Origin: Halorubrum sp. 2020YC2
GTDB lineage: Archaea > Halobacteriota > Halobacteria > Halobacteriales > Haloferacaceae
Reading direction: 5' to 3'
Assembly (NCBI RefSeq): GCF_018623055.1
Contig: NZ_CP076019.1
Span: 620,001 to 684,000, forward strand
DNA: 64,000 nucleotides
Part shown: positions 7,990 to 15,806 of the stretch, piece after piece
How positions within the stretch are numbered: the first letter of the stretch is position 1
How the letters are laid out: every line of letters begins with the position of its first letter
The notes under the pieces: generated by a model
Databases searched by the model: none
The model's input: only the letters and a program-made list of their open reading frames with translations
What the model was told of the DNA's origin: nothing
Translations under genes and position numbers: made by a program

Positions 7990-9764
7990 CGGTGCCCACG
8001 AGCCTCCTCGCGTCGATTCCGCCGTACGTCCTGATCGCGTTCGCGGCGCTCGCGGTGCTGGCGCTGCCGCGTCGGTCGGGACACGCGGTCGCCGCGCTGG
8101 CGACGGCGTTCACCTTCGCGCAGGCGGTGCTGCTCGGTGACGGTGGCACGGGCGCGCACCTCGCGACGACGTTCCTCGGCTTCGACGTCGTGTTCTTCAA
8201 CGTCGACCAGTTCTCGCTGCTGATGGGCGTCGTCGTCGGATTCCTCGCGACGGCCGCGGTGCTGTACGCGTACGGCAGCGAGGCGCCGACGTGGGTGACC
8301 GCGTTCGCGCTGACGTACGTCGCCACGACCGTGGGGACGATATACGCCGGCGACTGGCTCACCCTGATCTTCTTCTGGGAGCTGATGGCCGTCACCTCGA
8401 CGCTGCTCGTCTGGCAGCACGGCGGCGAGGCGGTGCGGGCGGGCTACCGCTACGCGCTGTTCCACGGCACCGGCGGGACCATCCTGCTCGCGGCGGTCGT
8501 CGTCCACTTCGCCAACGCCGGGACGTTCCTGTTCTCGGAGACGGCCGGGATCCACCCGGCCGCGACGGTGCTCGCGGCGGTCGGCATCGGCATCAACTGC
8601 GGGTTCATCTTCCTGCACAGCTGGCTGCCGGACACCTACCCGCGGCCGCACGTCGCGGCGTCGGTGTTCCTCTCGGTGTTCACGACGAAGACCGCCGCCT
8701 ACGTGATGTACCGCGCGTTCCCCGAGGGCGGCATGTGGCTCGCGTACCTCGGCGGGTTCATGGCCGTCTACGGCGCGTTCTTCGCGCTGCTCCAGTACGA
8801 CCCCCGGCGGCTGCTGTCGTACCACATCCAGGCCCAGCTGGGCTACATGCTCGCCGGGTTCGGCCTCGCCACGGCGGTCGGAGAGTTCGCCGTCGTCGGC
8901 GGCTTCGCGCACCTGTTCAACAACGTCCTCTACAAGAGTCTCCTCTTCATGGCGGTCGGCGTCGTCGTCTACCGGACCGGCGTCGAGGACATCCGAGACA
9001 TGGGCGGGCTGTGGCGGGTGATGCCCGTCACGTTCCTCGTCTACCTCGTCGGTGCGGCCTCGATTACCGCTGTGCCGGGGTTCAACGGGTTCATCTCGAA
9101 GGGGATGGTGCTCGACTCCGCCCACGAGGTCCACGAGTACGTCCTCCTCCTCGACAGCGGGCTGCTCTGGTGGCTGCTCGTCCTCGGCGGCGTGGGGACG
9201 TTCATGTCGTTCATCAAGCTCGGCTACTACGTGTTCTTCCACGGCTCGGCCACGCTGTCGCCGGACGACGCCACGCCGTTCCAGACGGTCGGGATGCTGC
9301 TTGCGGCGGGCGCGTGCGTCTTCTTCGGCGTCTTCTACACCCAGCTGATCGAGCTGATGCCGTTCACCGACCTCATCCTGAGTGACGAGGTGTACTTCAA
9401 GCCGTACAGTCAGAGCCACCTGACCGAGAGCGCGGCGCTTCTGGTCGCCGGCTTCGTCGGCTTCTTCGCGCTGAAGCGGCCGCTCGGCTGGCTCGCCCAC
9501 CGGATGCCGGACATCGACGCCGTCCTCTTCCCGAGCGCCTTCTACCTCGGGCGCGGTTCGGTGTGGGGCGTCACGGAGCTGTGGGCGGCCGTCGACCGCA
9601 CGGTGATGGCGCTCGCGGGCGCGACGATGCGGACCGCGACCCGCCCGCGCGAGGCGCTCGCGCGCGCCGGGGTCGACACGGAGATCCGGGCCGGTATCGG
9701 TCGGAGCGTGCTGTTCTTAACGCTCGCGGCCGGGGTCGCGCTGTTCGCCTCCCTGTTGCTCTGA
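7986..9764 (+). CDS. Mrp/Mnh antiporter subunit D, third paralogue
   Basis: 592 aa from the GTG at 7986, overlapping the previous stop (GTGA); the frame is open further upstream but that part lies inside the second D gene. NuoL/M/N-type fold with TM5 glutamate (LIFFWELMAVTSTLLVW). In the TM7 motif the conserved lysine is replaced (GINCGFIFLHSWLPDTYPRP), whereas the TM8 lysine is present (SVFTTKTAAYVMYR). No long hydrophilic insert. C-terminal helices extend past the usual core. It closes the operon; 9765-9806 is a short gap before a convergent gene. Confidence 0.88.
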   Translation: MTVPTSLLASIPPYVLIAFAALAVLALPRRSGHAVAALATAFTFAQAVLLGDGGTGAHLATTFLGFDVVFFNVDQFSLLMGVVVGFLATAAVLYAYGSEAPTWVTAFALTYVATTVGTIYAGDWLTLIFFWELMAVTSTLLVWQHGGEAVRAGYRYALFHGTGGTILLAAVVVHFANAGTFLFSETAGIHPAATVLAAVGIGINCGFIFLHSWLPDTYPRPHVAASVFLSVFTTKTAAYVMYRAFPEGGMWLAYLGGFMAVYGAFFALLQYDPRRLLSYHIQAQLGYMLAGFGLATAVGEFAVVGGFAHLFNNVLYKSLLFMAVGVVVYRTGVEDIRDMGGLWRVMPVTFLVYLVGAASITAVPGFNGFISKGMVLDSAHEVHEYVLLLDSGLLWWLLVLGGVGTFMSFIKLGYYVFFHGSATLSPDDATPFQTVGMLLAAGACVFFGVFYTQLIELMPFTDLILSDEVYFKPYSQSHLTESAALLVAGFVGFFALKRPLGWLAHRMPDIDAVLFPSAFYLGRGSVWGVTELWAAVDRTVMALAGATMRTATRPREALARAGVDTEIRAGIGRSVLFLTLAAGVALFASLLL

Positions 9765-9806
9765 CCGGGCGTCGAGTCGCCGGTGCCGGCGGCTCGCCCC
9801 GCCGGA

Positions 9807-10166
9807 TCACTCGACCCCGTCACGAATTCGTCGCGCCTGTTCGCTGAGGGTCAGAAAGGCCACGGTCCCGACGAACGCGACCGCGAACCCGAGCGTCCCC
9901 CCGTCGCCCGCCCCGGTGTGGTGCGCGAAAAGCAGCGGACCCGTGCTCACGCCGAAGAGACCGACGCCGTAGCCGACCCGATCGACGCGCTCGTCGAACC
10001 GCGGCGCTTCCGCGAGCAGCGAGATGTCGAACGCGACGTAGAAGTACGCGGCCCCGGCGTAGACGGCGCCGGTTCCGAGCGATGCGGGGAGGTTCGGGAC
10101 GAGCCGGGAGACGCCGGCCGCGACGAGGAGGCCGACGCCGGCCGCGAGCGGGAGGGCGCGCTTCAT
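9807..10166 (-). CDS. Small predicted membrane protein
   Basis: 119 aa, not recognised. Four hydrophobic segments (ALPLAAGVGLLVAAGVS, GAVYAGAAYFYVAFDISLL, VGLFGVSTGPLLFAHH, LGFAVAFVGTVAFLTL), ending in a short charged tail. It is convergent with the antiporter operon, so it is not part of it. Starts at the ATG at 10164-10166. No function is assigned. The gap up to 10313 holds nothing recognisable. Confidence 0.6.
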   Translation of the reverse strand: MKRALPLAAGVGLLVAAGVSRLVPNLPASLGTGAVYAGAAYFYVAFDISLLAEAPRFDERVDRVGYGVGLFGVSTGPLLFAHHTGAGDGGTLGFAVAFVGTVAFLTLSEQARRIRDGVE

Positions 10167-10313
10167 GGCTGTCCGGTCCGGGGGCGAGAAGGTAAAGCCC
10201 GGTGGCGACGCGGGACGGGTCGGACGGCGTCGACGAGAGGCGAGTCGAACGGCGTCGCCGCGAGATGGGTCGGACGACGGAACGGGAACGGTCGAAAAGG
10301 GAGCGGTGCGGCG

Positions 10314-10667
10314 TCAGTACTCCTCGTACGCGAGGTTCATCATCCACTGCGAGAAGGCGTCGGCCTGCGCGTCGACCTCCTCCTCCCCGATGAACGGCGA
10401 GAGCATGTCGCCGGCCATCAGGAGCGAGAAGTCGAGGTCCCGCGGCGCCGGCTCCAGGTAGTAGGTGTTGTGGCCGTTGTAGACGGTCTCCTCGCGCTGG
10501 ATGACCCCAGACTCCTCTAAGGACTCGGCGATGCGGCTCCCCTTCCGCGAGGAGACGTCGAGTTCCTTCCAGAAGTCGCTCTGGTGGATGCCGCCGGTCT
10601 CGCGGATGAGTTCGAGACCGGCGCGCTCGTCCGCCGACAGCTCGGACTCGATTTCGGACGCGCTCAT
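10314..10667 (-). CDS. Winged helix-turn-helix regulator, haloarchaeal type
   Basis: 117 aa. Residues about 12-75 form a MarR/Lrp-like winged helix: LSADERAGLELIRETGGIHQ, then WKELDVSSRKGSRIAESLEE as the recognition helix region, then a wing around GVIQREETVYNGHNTYYLEP. The C-terminal 40 residues are acidic with aromatic residues (SQWMMNLAYEEY), possibly a dimerisation or sensing part. Probably binds DNA. No target can be named; its neighbours are unrelated single genes. Confidence 0.65.
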   Translation of the reverse strand: MSASEIESELSADERAGLELIRETGGIHQSDFWKELDVSSRKGSRIAESLEESGVIQREETVYNGHNTYYLEPAPRDLDFSLLMAGDMLSPFIGEEEVDAQADAFSQWMMNLAYEEY

Positions 10668-10737
10668 GGTTTCACACGCCCCCCGAATCGCTTAAAACTG
10701 GCTTTCCGGTCGGCCGCTCCGACCGCGCCGCACCGCC

Positions 10738-11547
10738 TCATCCCCGGGAGCGCGCGAAGTCGGCCGGCAGCGACACCGGTTCGGCCGGCGTCTCACAGGG
10801 CGGGCCGTCCGCGTACGCGACGGCGGGGTCCTCGCCGGTCCGGACCCGGGTGAACGACCGCGTGCCGAACTCGTCGCCGTGGAGGCAGGCGTCGTACTCG
10901 TGGTCCGCGAGGACGCCGCTCGCGCGGTCGAGCCACGACGCTCCGGACTCGCCCGGTTCGGGAGCGAGCGCGGCCGCGATCCGCCTAGCGCTGTCGGCGC
11001 GCTCCCGGCCGAACTCCAGTCGACGCTCGGGGATCGCGAACCGCTCCGCGCCGTTCACCACGCCGCCGACGTTGCCGACGACGTGGACGCCCGGGTCGAG
11101 TCGAGTCACGACGAGGCCGCCGTCGTAGGCGAGCAGGAACGCCGCCCGCTCGTCGGCCAAGACGAGGTTGAACCCGTCGTACGTGCGGTCGTCGAGTTCG
11201 CGCTCGACCGCTCGGACCCCCGCCTCGGCGGAACCGGCGGTCAGGCAGTCGCGGACGAGCAGCCCGCGTGAGCGGTCGCCCTCGCGGTCGGCGTCGAGCC
11301 ACCGGTTCGTGACCGCGACGACGAGGCCGTCCTCCGAGGCCCCGATCCACGTCCCGCCGGCCTCGGCGTCGCGCGGGGCCACGTATCGGACGCCGCCGTC
11401 TCCGTCGCCGTCGTCGTCGCCACCGGTCTCGCCGCCGCTCCGGAGCGACGGCGGTTCGCTCGGTCGGTCGAGCGCCTCGTCGCGGGTGGCCGCGAGCGCG
11501 ACGGGGGCGTCACCGAACGTCCGCCACGCGAGGGTCAGGGTACACAC
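10738..11547 (-). CDS. NRDE family protein (TANGO2-like)
   Basis: 269 aa from a GTG at 11545-11547 giving MCTLTLAWR, which places the conserved Cys at position 2 as in the NRDE/TANGO2 family and in N-terminal-nucleophile-like proteins; the longer upstream frame is therefore rejected. ATRDEALDRPSEPP is the name-giving NRDE-type motif (here TRDE). GGTWIGASEDGLVVAVTNRW and GFNLVLAD also fit. An Asp/Gly-rich insert lies at about residues 40-52. Family function is unclear (metabolic maintenance in eukaryotes). Confidence 0.8.
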   Translation of the reverse strand: MCTLTLAWRTFGDAPVALAATRDEALDRPSEPPSLRSGGETGGDDDGDGDGGVRYVAPRDAEAGGTWIGASEDGLVVAVTNRWLDADREGDRSRGLLVRDCLTAGSAEAGVRAVERELDDRTYDGFNLVLADERAAFLLAYDGGLVVTRLDPGVHVVGNVGGVVNGAERFAIPERRLEFGRERADSARRIAAALAPEPGESGASWLDRASGVLADHEYDACLHGDEFGTRSFTRVRTGEDPAVAYADGPPCETPAEPVSLPADFARSRG

Positions 11548-11610
11548 GCCCGTCGCTACGCCGCGACCGGGTGAAAATCCACCGGGGACGCGGGGACACC
11601 GTTTACTCAC

Positions 11611-11618
11611 AATAAAAG
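11611..11618 (+). promoter_or_regulatory. Probable TATA box of gdh
   Basis: AATAAAAG in an AT-rich patch about 35-42 nt upstream of the gdh ATG, in otherwise GC-rich DNA. This would give a short 5' leader. Confidence 0.45.
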
Positions 11619-11652
11619 AAATCTTTTGGTGACTGGCCGCCTGAGTCGAGAC

Positions 11653-12723
11653 ATGAACGCGATTGCCGTCTACGAGGGGGCCGACGAACCGGTCGTGACC
11701 GAGAAGCCGCGACCGGAGCCGGCGCCCGGCGAGGCGCTGGTTCGAACCCTCCGCGTCGGCGTCGACGGGACCGACCACGAGGTGATCGCCGGCGAGCACG
11801 GCGGGACGCCCGCGGGCGAGGACCACCTCGTGTTGGGTCACGAGGCGGTCGGCGTGGTCGAGGACCCGAACGACACGCCGTTCGAGGCCGGCGACGTCGT
11901 CGTCCCGACGGTGCGCCGCCCGCCCAACGGCGCCAACGAGTACTTCGCGCGGGGCGAGCCCGACATGGCGCCGGACGGCGAGTACCACGAGCGCGGTATC
12001 GTGGGCGCGCACGGCTTCATGGCGGAGTACTTCACCAGCCCCGCGGAGTTCTTAGTCGAGATTCCCCCGGCGCTCGCGGAGTGGGGGTTCCTCGTCGAAC
12101 CGGTCTCGATCGCGGAGAAGGCGATCGAACACGCCTACGCCACCCGGTCGGCGTTCCATTGGGAGCCGGAGTCGGCGCTCGTGTTGGGCAACGGGTCGCT
12201 CGGACTCCTGACGGTCGCGACCCTCGACGAGGAGTTCGACCGGATCTACTGTCTCGGGCGGCGCGAGCGCCCCGACCCGACGATCGAGATCATCGAGTCG
12301 CTGGGGGCGACGTACGTGAACTCCAACGAGACGGCGGTCTCAGAGGTCCCCGACGCGTACGAGCCGATGGACCTCGTCTTCGAGGCGACCGGCCACGCGC
12401 CCCACGCGTTCGAGACGATCGAGGCGCTCGCGCCCAACGGCGTCGGCGCGCTGCTCGGCGTCCCGGGCGACTGGGAGTTCGAGATCGACGGCGGCCGACT
12501 CCACCGGGAGTTCGTCCTCCACAACAAGGCGCTCGTCGGCAGCGTCAACTCCGGCTACGGTCACTTCGAGACCGCGATCGAGTCGCTCTCGGGGCTCTCG
12601 GCGGAGTTCTTGGGCGATCTCGTGACGGGCGTCCACGGCCTCGACGAGTTCGAGGCCGCGTTCGCGGATGACGACACGACTATTAAAACGGCGGTCGAAT
12701 TCGCCGCGTATGAAGAACGTTGA
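11653..12723 (+). CDS. gdh: Glucose 1-dehydrogenase, NAD(P)+-dependent, zinc type
   Basis: 356 aa, very close to the well-known haloarchaeal glucose dehydrogenase (Haloferax type). Motifs: EALVRTLRVGVDGTDHEVIA, VLGHEAVGVV (catalytic zinc His/Glu region), VVVPTVRRPPNGANEYFARG, the dinucleotide-binding LVLGNGSLGLLTV and the C-terminal FEAAFADDDTTIKTAVEF. It oxidises beta-D-glucose to gluconolactone, the first step of the semi-phosphorylative Entner-Doudoroff pathway. Start ATG 11653 is chosen because the N-terminus MNAIAVYEGADEPVV matches the family; an upstream GTG adds nine unrelated residues. The 3' end overlaps gfcR by 14 nt, a pairing also known from Haloferax. Confidence 0.92.
   Translation: MNAIAVYEGADEPVVTEKPRPEPAPGEALVRTLRVGVDGTDHEVIAGEHGGTPAGEDHLVLGHEAVGVVEDPNDTPFEAGDVVVPTVRRPPNGANEYFARGEPDMAPDGEYHERGIVGAHGFMAEYFTSPAEFLVEIPPALAEWGFLVEPVSIAEKAIEHAYATRSAFHWEPESALVLGNGSLGLLTVATLDEEFDRIYCLGRRERPDPTIEIIESLGATYVNSNETAVSEVPDAYEPMDLVFEATGHAPHAFETIEALAPNGVGALLGVPGDWEFEIDGGRLHREFVLHNKALVGSVNSGYGHFETAIESLSGLSAEFLGDLVTGVHGLDEFEAAFADDDTTIKTAVEFAAYEER
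12681..12687 (+). promoter_or_regulatory. Possible internal TATA box for gfcR
   Basis: TATTAAA inside the last codons of gdh, centred 26 nt upstream of the gfcR ATG. This is the spacing of a leaderless haloarchaeal transcript, so gfcR could be transcribed independently of gdh. Confidence 0.45.
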
Positions 12724-13345
12724 CGACCTGATAGACAGCGCTGCCGACCTCGCCGAGCGCGGGCTCTCGAAGGGAGAGATCGCGGACGAACTGAACGTCT
12801 CCCGGGAGACCGCGAGCTGGCTGGTCGAGCGCGGCGGCGGCTCGGAGGCCGCCGACGCGCCCGCGGGGGCGACGGCGTCCGCCGACATCCACGTCGACTG
12901 GTCAGCGCTCGGCCGCGACTCGACCCGCCTCGGCTACGCGGCGAGCGCGATGGCCGACCTCCTGGCCAAACAGGGCGAGGCGGTCGACCTCACCGTCGGC
13001 ATCGAGAAGGCCGGCGCGCCGCTCGCGACCGCGGTCGCGGACCGGCTCGACACCGACCTCGGCACCTACGCGCCCGCGAAACACCAGTGGGACGAGGGCG
13101 ACATCGACGAGCAGGGCGGCGGCTTCTCGCGGAACTTCGCGGCCATCCGGAACCGCGACTGCTACGTCGTCGACGACATCATCACCTCGGGGACGACGAT
13201 GCGGGAGTCGATCGACGCGATCCGCGACCGGGGCGGCGAGCCGGTCGCGTGCGTCGTGTTGGTCGACAAGAAGGGGTACGACGAGATCGACGGGGTCCCG
13301 GTGTACTCGCTGGTCGACGTCGTCCGCGTCGACCGCGACGAGTAG
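12710..13345 (+). CDS. gfcR: GfcR, PRTase-like transcriptional regulator of sugar catabolism
   Basis: 211 aa. Residues about 1-45 are a helix-turn-helix (LIDSAADLAERGLSKGEIAD, ELNVSRETASWLVER). From about 65 follows an orotate phosphoribosyltransferase-like fold with the PRPP-type loop CYVVDDIITSGTTMRESIDA. In Haloferax volcanii, GfcR is the activator of glucose-degradation genes and is thought to sense a pathway intermediate through the PRTase-like domain rather than to act in pyrimidine synthesis. Its position overlapping gdh supports this role. Confidence 0.85.
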   Translation: MKNVDDLIDSAADLAERGLSKGEIADELNVSRETASWLVERGGGSEAADAPAGATASADIHVDWSALGRDSTRLGYAASAMADLLAKQGEAVDLTVGIEKAGAPLATAVADRLDTDLGTYAPAKHQWDEGDIDEQGGGFSRNFAAIRNRDCYVVDDIITSGTTMRESIDAIRDRGGEPVACVVLVDKKGYDEIDGVPVYSLVDVVRVDRDE

Positions 13346-13370
13346 GGTTGCCACGGTTCTGGGCTCTTCA

Positions 13371-13708
13371 ATTATAAATATCGACCCACCAGGTGACACG
13401 TTGCGGTGGCGCGTGCCGGTGAGCGCCGCACCGCGGCGCGAACCGCACGCGCGAGGTCGTCGGGCTTCGGCCGACTGCCAGAGGGGCGTCGCGCCTCGCT
13501 GTCACCGGACGTAGTCCGGCGACGAGGCTGGGGAGGCGTGAGGTGCGGTGCTGTGCGGTGCGGGGCGGGACTCAAAGGGGCAGCCGCCGGCGACACCGCA
13601 GGAAGCGAGCAACGCGAGCGACTGAGGGCACAACGAGCGTGCGCCCGCCTCGCGGCTGGGGCTCTGGCGGTGTTCGCCGCCGATCAGGTGGCAGTTATTT
13701 ATAAATAA
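13371..13708 (+). repeat. Structured dispersed repeat, copy 1 (candidate ncRNA)
   Basis: Fills most of the 560-bp gap between gfcR and the glutaredoxin gene. It runs from an AT box (TTATAAATA, 13372-13380) to a perfect 14-nt palindrome TTATTTATAAATAA (13695-13708). Shared blocks with the other copies: GGTGGCGCGTGCC (13405-13417), CGACGAGGCTGGGGAGG (13520-13536), GGGACTCAAAGGGGCAG (13567-13583) and GGCTGGGGCTCTGGCGG (13654-13670). Hairpins: GCGCGTGC/GCACGCGC (13409-13416 with 13445-13452), CCGGAC/GTCCGG (13505-13519), GGCGGT/GCCGCC (13666-13681). Reading frames across it are low-complexity and unlike real haloarchaeal proteins. Confidence 0.8.
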
Positions 13709-13765
13709 GCGGCTGGGACTTCGGCGGTGGTCATCGACCACCCTCACTTGATCGCTTATAAATAA
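13709..13765 (+). repeat. Extra 3'-end module of the repeat after copy 1
   Basis: After the palindrome that closes copy 1, a second short stretch (GGCTGGGACTTCGGCGG..., hairpin GGTGGTC/GACCACC at 13736-13752) resembles the 3' module of the repeat (GGCTGGGGCTTTGGCGG). It ends in another TTATAAATAA at 13756-13765. The remaining 13766-13905 holds nothing recognisable. Confidence 0.5.
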
Positions 13766-13905
13766 CACTCCGCTGCGTCGGCGGCGCTCTTTGCCTGTTC
13801 AGTCGCACCCTATCCCGATTCGAGAGGCCTCCGCGTCCGAACCGCCTCACGATCACCCCTCTCCCGTGCGGAACCCCTTTGTCTCGCCGTCGCGTACGCG
13901 CCTCC

Positions 13906-14250
13906 ATGACGTTCAGTCCAGAGACCGACGCCGACCCGGACGAGATCACCGAGCGCGTCGAGACGACGATCGCCGACAACGACGTGGTGCTGTTCATGAA
14001 GGGGAACCGCCTGATGCCGCAGTGCGGCTACTCGAAGCGCGCCGTCGAGCTCATCTCCCAGCACGTTGAGGAGTTCGAGACGGTCGACGTGTTGCCCGCG
14101 CTGCCGCAGTACCGCGAGGCCCTGGAGTCGCACAGCGGCTGGGAGACGATCCCGCAGACGTTCGTCGACGGCGAGTTCGTCGGCGGGAGCGACGTGCTCT
14201 CCGAACTCGACGAGCGGGGCGAGCTCGCGGCCGAGCTCGGCGCCGAGTGA
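13906..14250 (+). CDS. Monothiol glutaredoxin (Grx4/GrxD type)
   Basis: 114 aa. The active-site region reads VVLFMKGNRLMPQCGYSKRA with one catalytic Cys (C40) in CGYS, followed by SGWETIPQTFVDGEFVGGSD, the TIPQ cis-proline and glutathione-binding region. Monothiol glutaredoxins of this class carry or transfer [2Fe-2S] clusters. In haloarchaea the thiol partner would be gamma-glutamylcysteine or a related low-molecular-weight thiol (inference). Single gene, downstream of the structured repeat. Full family length. Confidence 0.88.
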   Translation: MTFSPETDADPDEITERVETTIADNDVVLFMKGNRLMPQCGYSKRAVELISQHVEEFETVDVLPALPQYREALESHSGWETIPQTFVDGEFVGGSDVLSELDERGELAAELGAE

Positions 14251-14323
14251 GTCGCGGCGCCGTCCAGTTCGTGAGGGGTCGCCCGCGCGTGACACGCCGA
14301 TCTTTGGGTTTCGAAGGGCAGTC

Positions 14324-14331
14324 CATATAAA
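14324..14331 (+). promoter_or_regulatory. Probable TATA box for the 14416 gene
   Basis: CATATAAA in a GC-rich gap, about 85-92 nt upstream of the next start codon, implying an unusually long leader (about 60 nt) for a haloarchaeal gene. Confidence 0.45.
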
Positions 14332-14415
14332 CCCACGGTGCCTATGTAAGGGTAGAAGCAGGCGTTGCCGCTGCCGCCGCGACCACCGGTTCGACCCCAC
14401 CGCTTTCCACAAACA

Positions 14416-14985
14416 ATGACAGGCCGCGTGTTCAGACTCCATTCGACGCTCGAACTGCCACTCGAAGACGTAGAGACGTACTTCGACGAAGATCCCGATC
14501 TCCCGCCGGAGATCGACGACATCGACATCACGCGTCGAAACAACACACTCATCATCAAGGCCCTGTCCGACGACGAGTCGATCAGCAAGTACACGCCGAC
14601 CGCTCAGCTGAAGGCGTCGGTCACGGAGACGCGCGTCTGGGAGGAGGAGCCGCCGCGCGCCGGCGGGCCGCAGTGGATGGACGACGAGGAGGAGGAGATC
14701 CCCTCCGAACTCGTCGAGTTCGCCTGTTTCAAGGGCGACCGCGAGACCGTCCTCCAGAACTCCGCGCTCCAGTACCCCATGTTCCTCGTGTTACGCGAGA
14801 TCGCGACCCGCTCTGAGAAGGGGACGCTGACCGCGATAACCGAGGAGGACGGCGATCTCGAGGCGACCCGGATCGTCGAGGGCGAGCGGCGCCCCGCGAG
14901 CATCGAGGTTGTCGAGAGCCCGCAGGGCGCCGGCGAGGGCGACGGCGGCGTCAACTGGCGCGACAACGAGTTCATCTCGGACTGA
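14416..14985 (+). CDS. Conserved haloarchaeal protein of unknown function
   Basis: 189 aa, very acidic. The opening MTGRVFRLHSTLELPLEDVE and the ending GGVNWRDNEFISD belong to a protein family widespread in haloarchaea (I recall it as DUF7110, tentatively). A central acidic linker (MDDEEEEIPSELVEFACFKG) separates two alpha/beta parts; the second contains VLQNSALQYPMFLVLREIAT. No catalytic motif is seen. Soluble, cytoplasmic. It stands alone with its own promoter region. Confidence 0.7.
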   Translation: MTGRVFRLHSTLELPLEDVETYFDEDPDLPPEIDDIDITRRNNTLIIKALSDDESISKYTPTAQLKASVTETRVWEEEPPRAGGPQWMDDEEEEIPSELVEFACFKGDRETVLQNSALQYPMFLVLREIATRSEKGTLTAITEEDGDLEATRIVEGERRPASIEVVESPQGAGEGDGGVNWRDNEFISD

Positions 14986-15047
14986 GCCGAACGCGGCCGC
15001 CGCGACCGACCGCCGACCCTTTATCCGCGCGACACGCTCTTCCGATC

Positions 15048-15761
15048 ATGAGCGACTGGGTGAGCCTCTTTTCCGGCGGGAAAGACTCCTCGTGGGCGTT
15101 GTATCAGGCGTTAGAGGAGGGACTCGACGTCTCGCGACTCCTGACCGTCCACCCCGCCGGCGACTCGTACATGTACCACACGCCGGCGACTGAGCTAGCG
15201 TCGCTCGCGGCCGAGAGCGTCGGGGTCGACATCGTCGAGGTGTCGCCCGACGACTTCGGCGCGGACGACGTCGACGACGCGGGCGCGCAGGGCGACGCCG
15301 AGTTGGAACCGATGGAGGCCGCGCTGCAGGAGATCGCCGCCGAGGACGGCGTCGACCTCGCGGGCGTCACGGCCGGCGCTGTCGAAAGCGCGTTCCAGAC
15401 GAGCCGGATCCAGGCGATGTGCGACCGGCTCGGGATCGACCTCTTCGCGCCGCTGTGGCAGGAGGACCCCGCCGAACTCGCGGCGGCGATGTTCGACGCC
15501 GGCTTCGAGATCCGGATCGTTCAGGTGGCGGCGTACGGACTCGACGAGTCGTGGCTCGGCCGGCGGTACGACGCCGACGCGCTCGACGACCTGCTCGCGC
15601 TCCGCGAGGAGTACGGCGTCCACCCGCTGGGGGAGGGCGGCGAGTTCGAGACGTACGTCGTCGACGGCCCGCACATGGACCGCCGCATCGACCTGACCTA
15701 CGACGCGGTGTGGGAGGGGGACCGCGGCCACGTGGAGGTCCGGGACGCGTCGCTGGAGTGA
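15048..15761 (+). CDS. dph6: Diphthine--ammonia ligase (ATP-dependent), PP-loop protein
   Basis: 237 aa. The PP-loop SGGKDSSWALYQALEEG at residues 9-25 marks an adenylating N-type ATP pyrophosphatase. Family features follow: FAPLWQEDPAELAAAMFDAG, LGRRYDADALDDLLALREEY, and GVHPLGEGGEFETYVVDGP. It amidates diphthine on elongation factor 2, the last step of diphthamide synthesis. A TTTAT box near 15018-15024 lies about 27 nt before the ATG (leaderless). dph2, for the first step, lies 10 kb downstream in this window. Confidence 0.85.
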   Translation: MSDWVSLFSGGKDSSWALYQALEEGLDVSRLLTVHPAGDSYMYHTPATELASLAAESVGVDIVEVSPDDFGADDVDDAGAQGDAELEPMEAALQEIAAEDGVDLAGVTAGAVESAFQTSRIQAMCDRLGIDLFAPLWQEDPAELAAAMFDAGFEIRIVQVAAYGLDESWLGRRYDADALDDLLALREEYGVHPLGEGGEFETYVVDGPHMDRRIDLTYDAVWEGDRGHVEVRDASLE

Positions 15762-15806
15762 GTCGGGGGGCGCCGGCGAAACCCTTCCCTTCCCCGAAAG
15801 CTTCTT

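Noticed and set aside
13406-13708. 100-aa plus-strand frame inside repeat copy 1, and similar frames in copies 2 and 3 (18082-18405, 26576-26764)
   Set aside because: The frames are not conserved between copies, are low-complexity, and overlap strong hairpins; the conserved feature is the structure.
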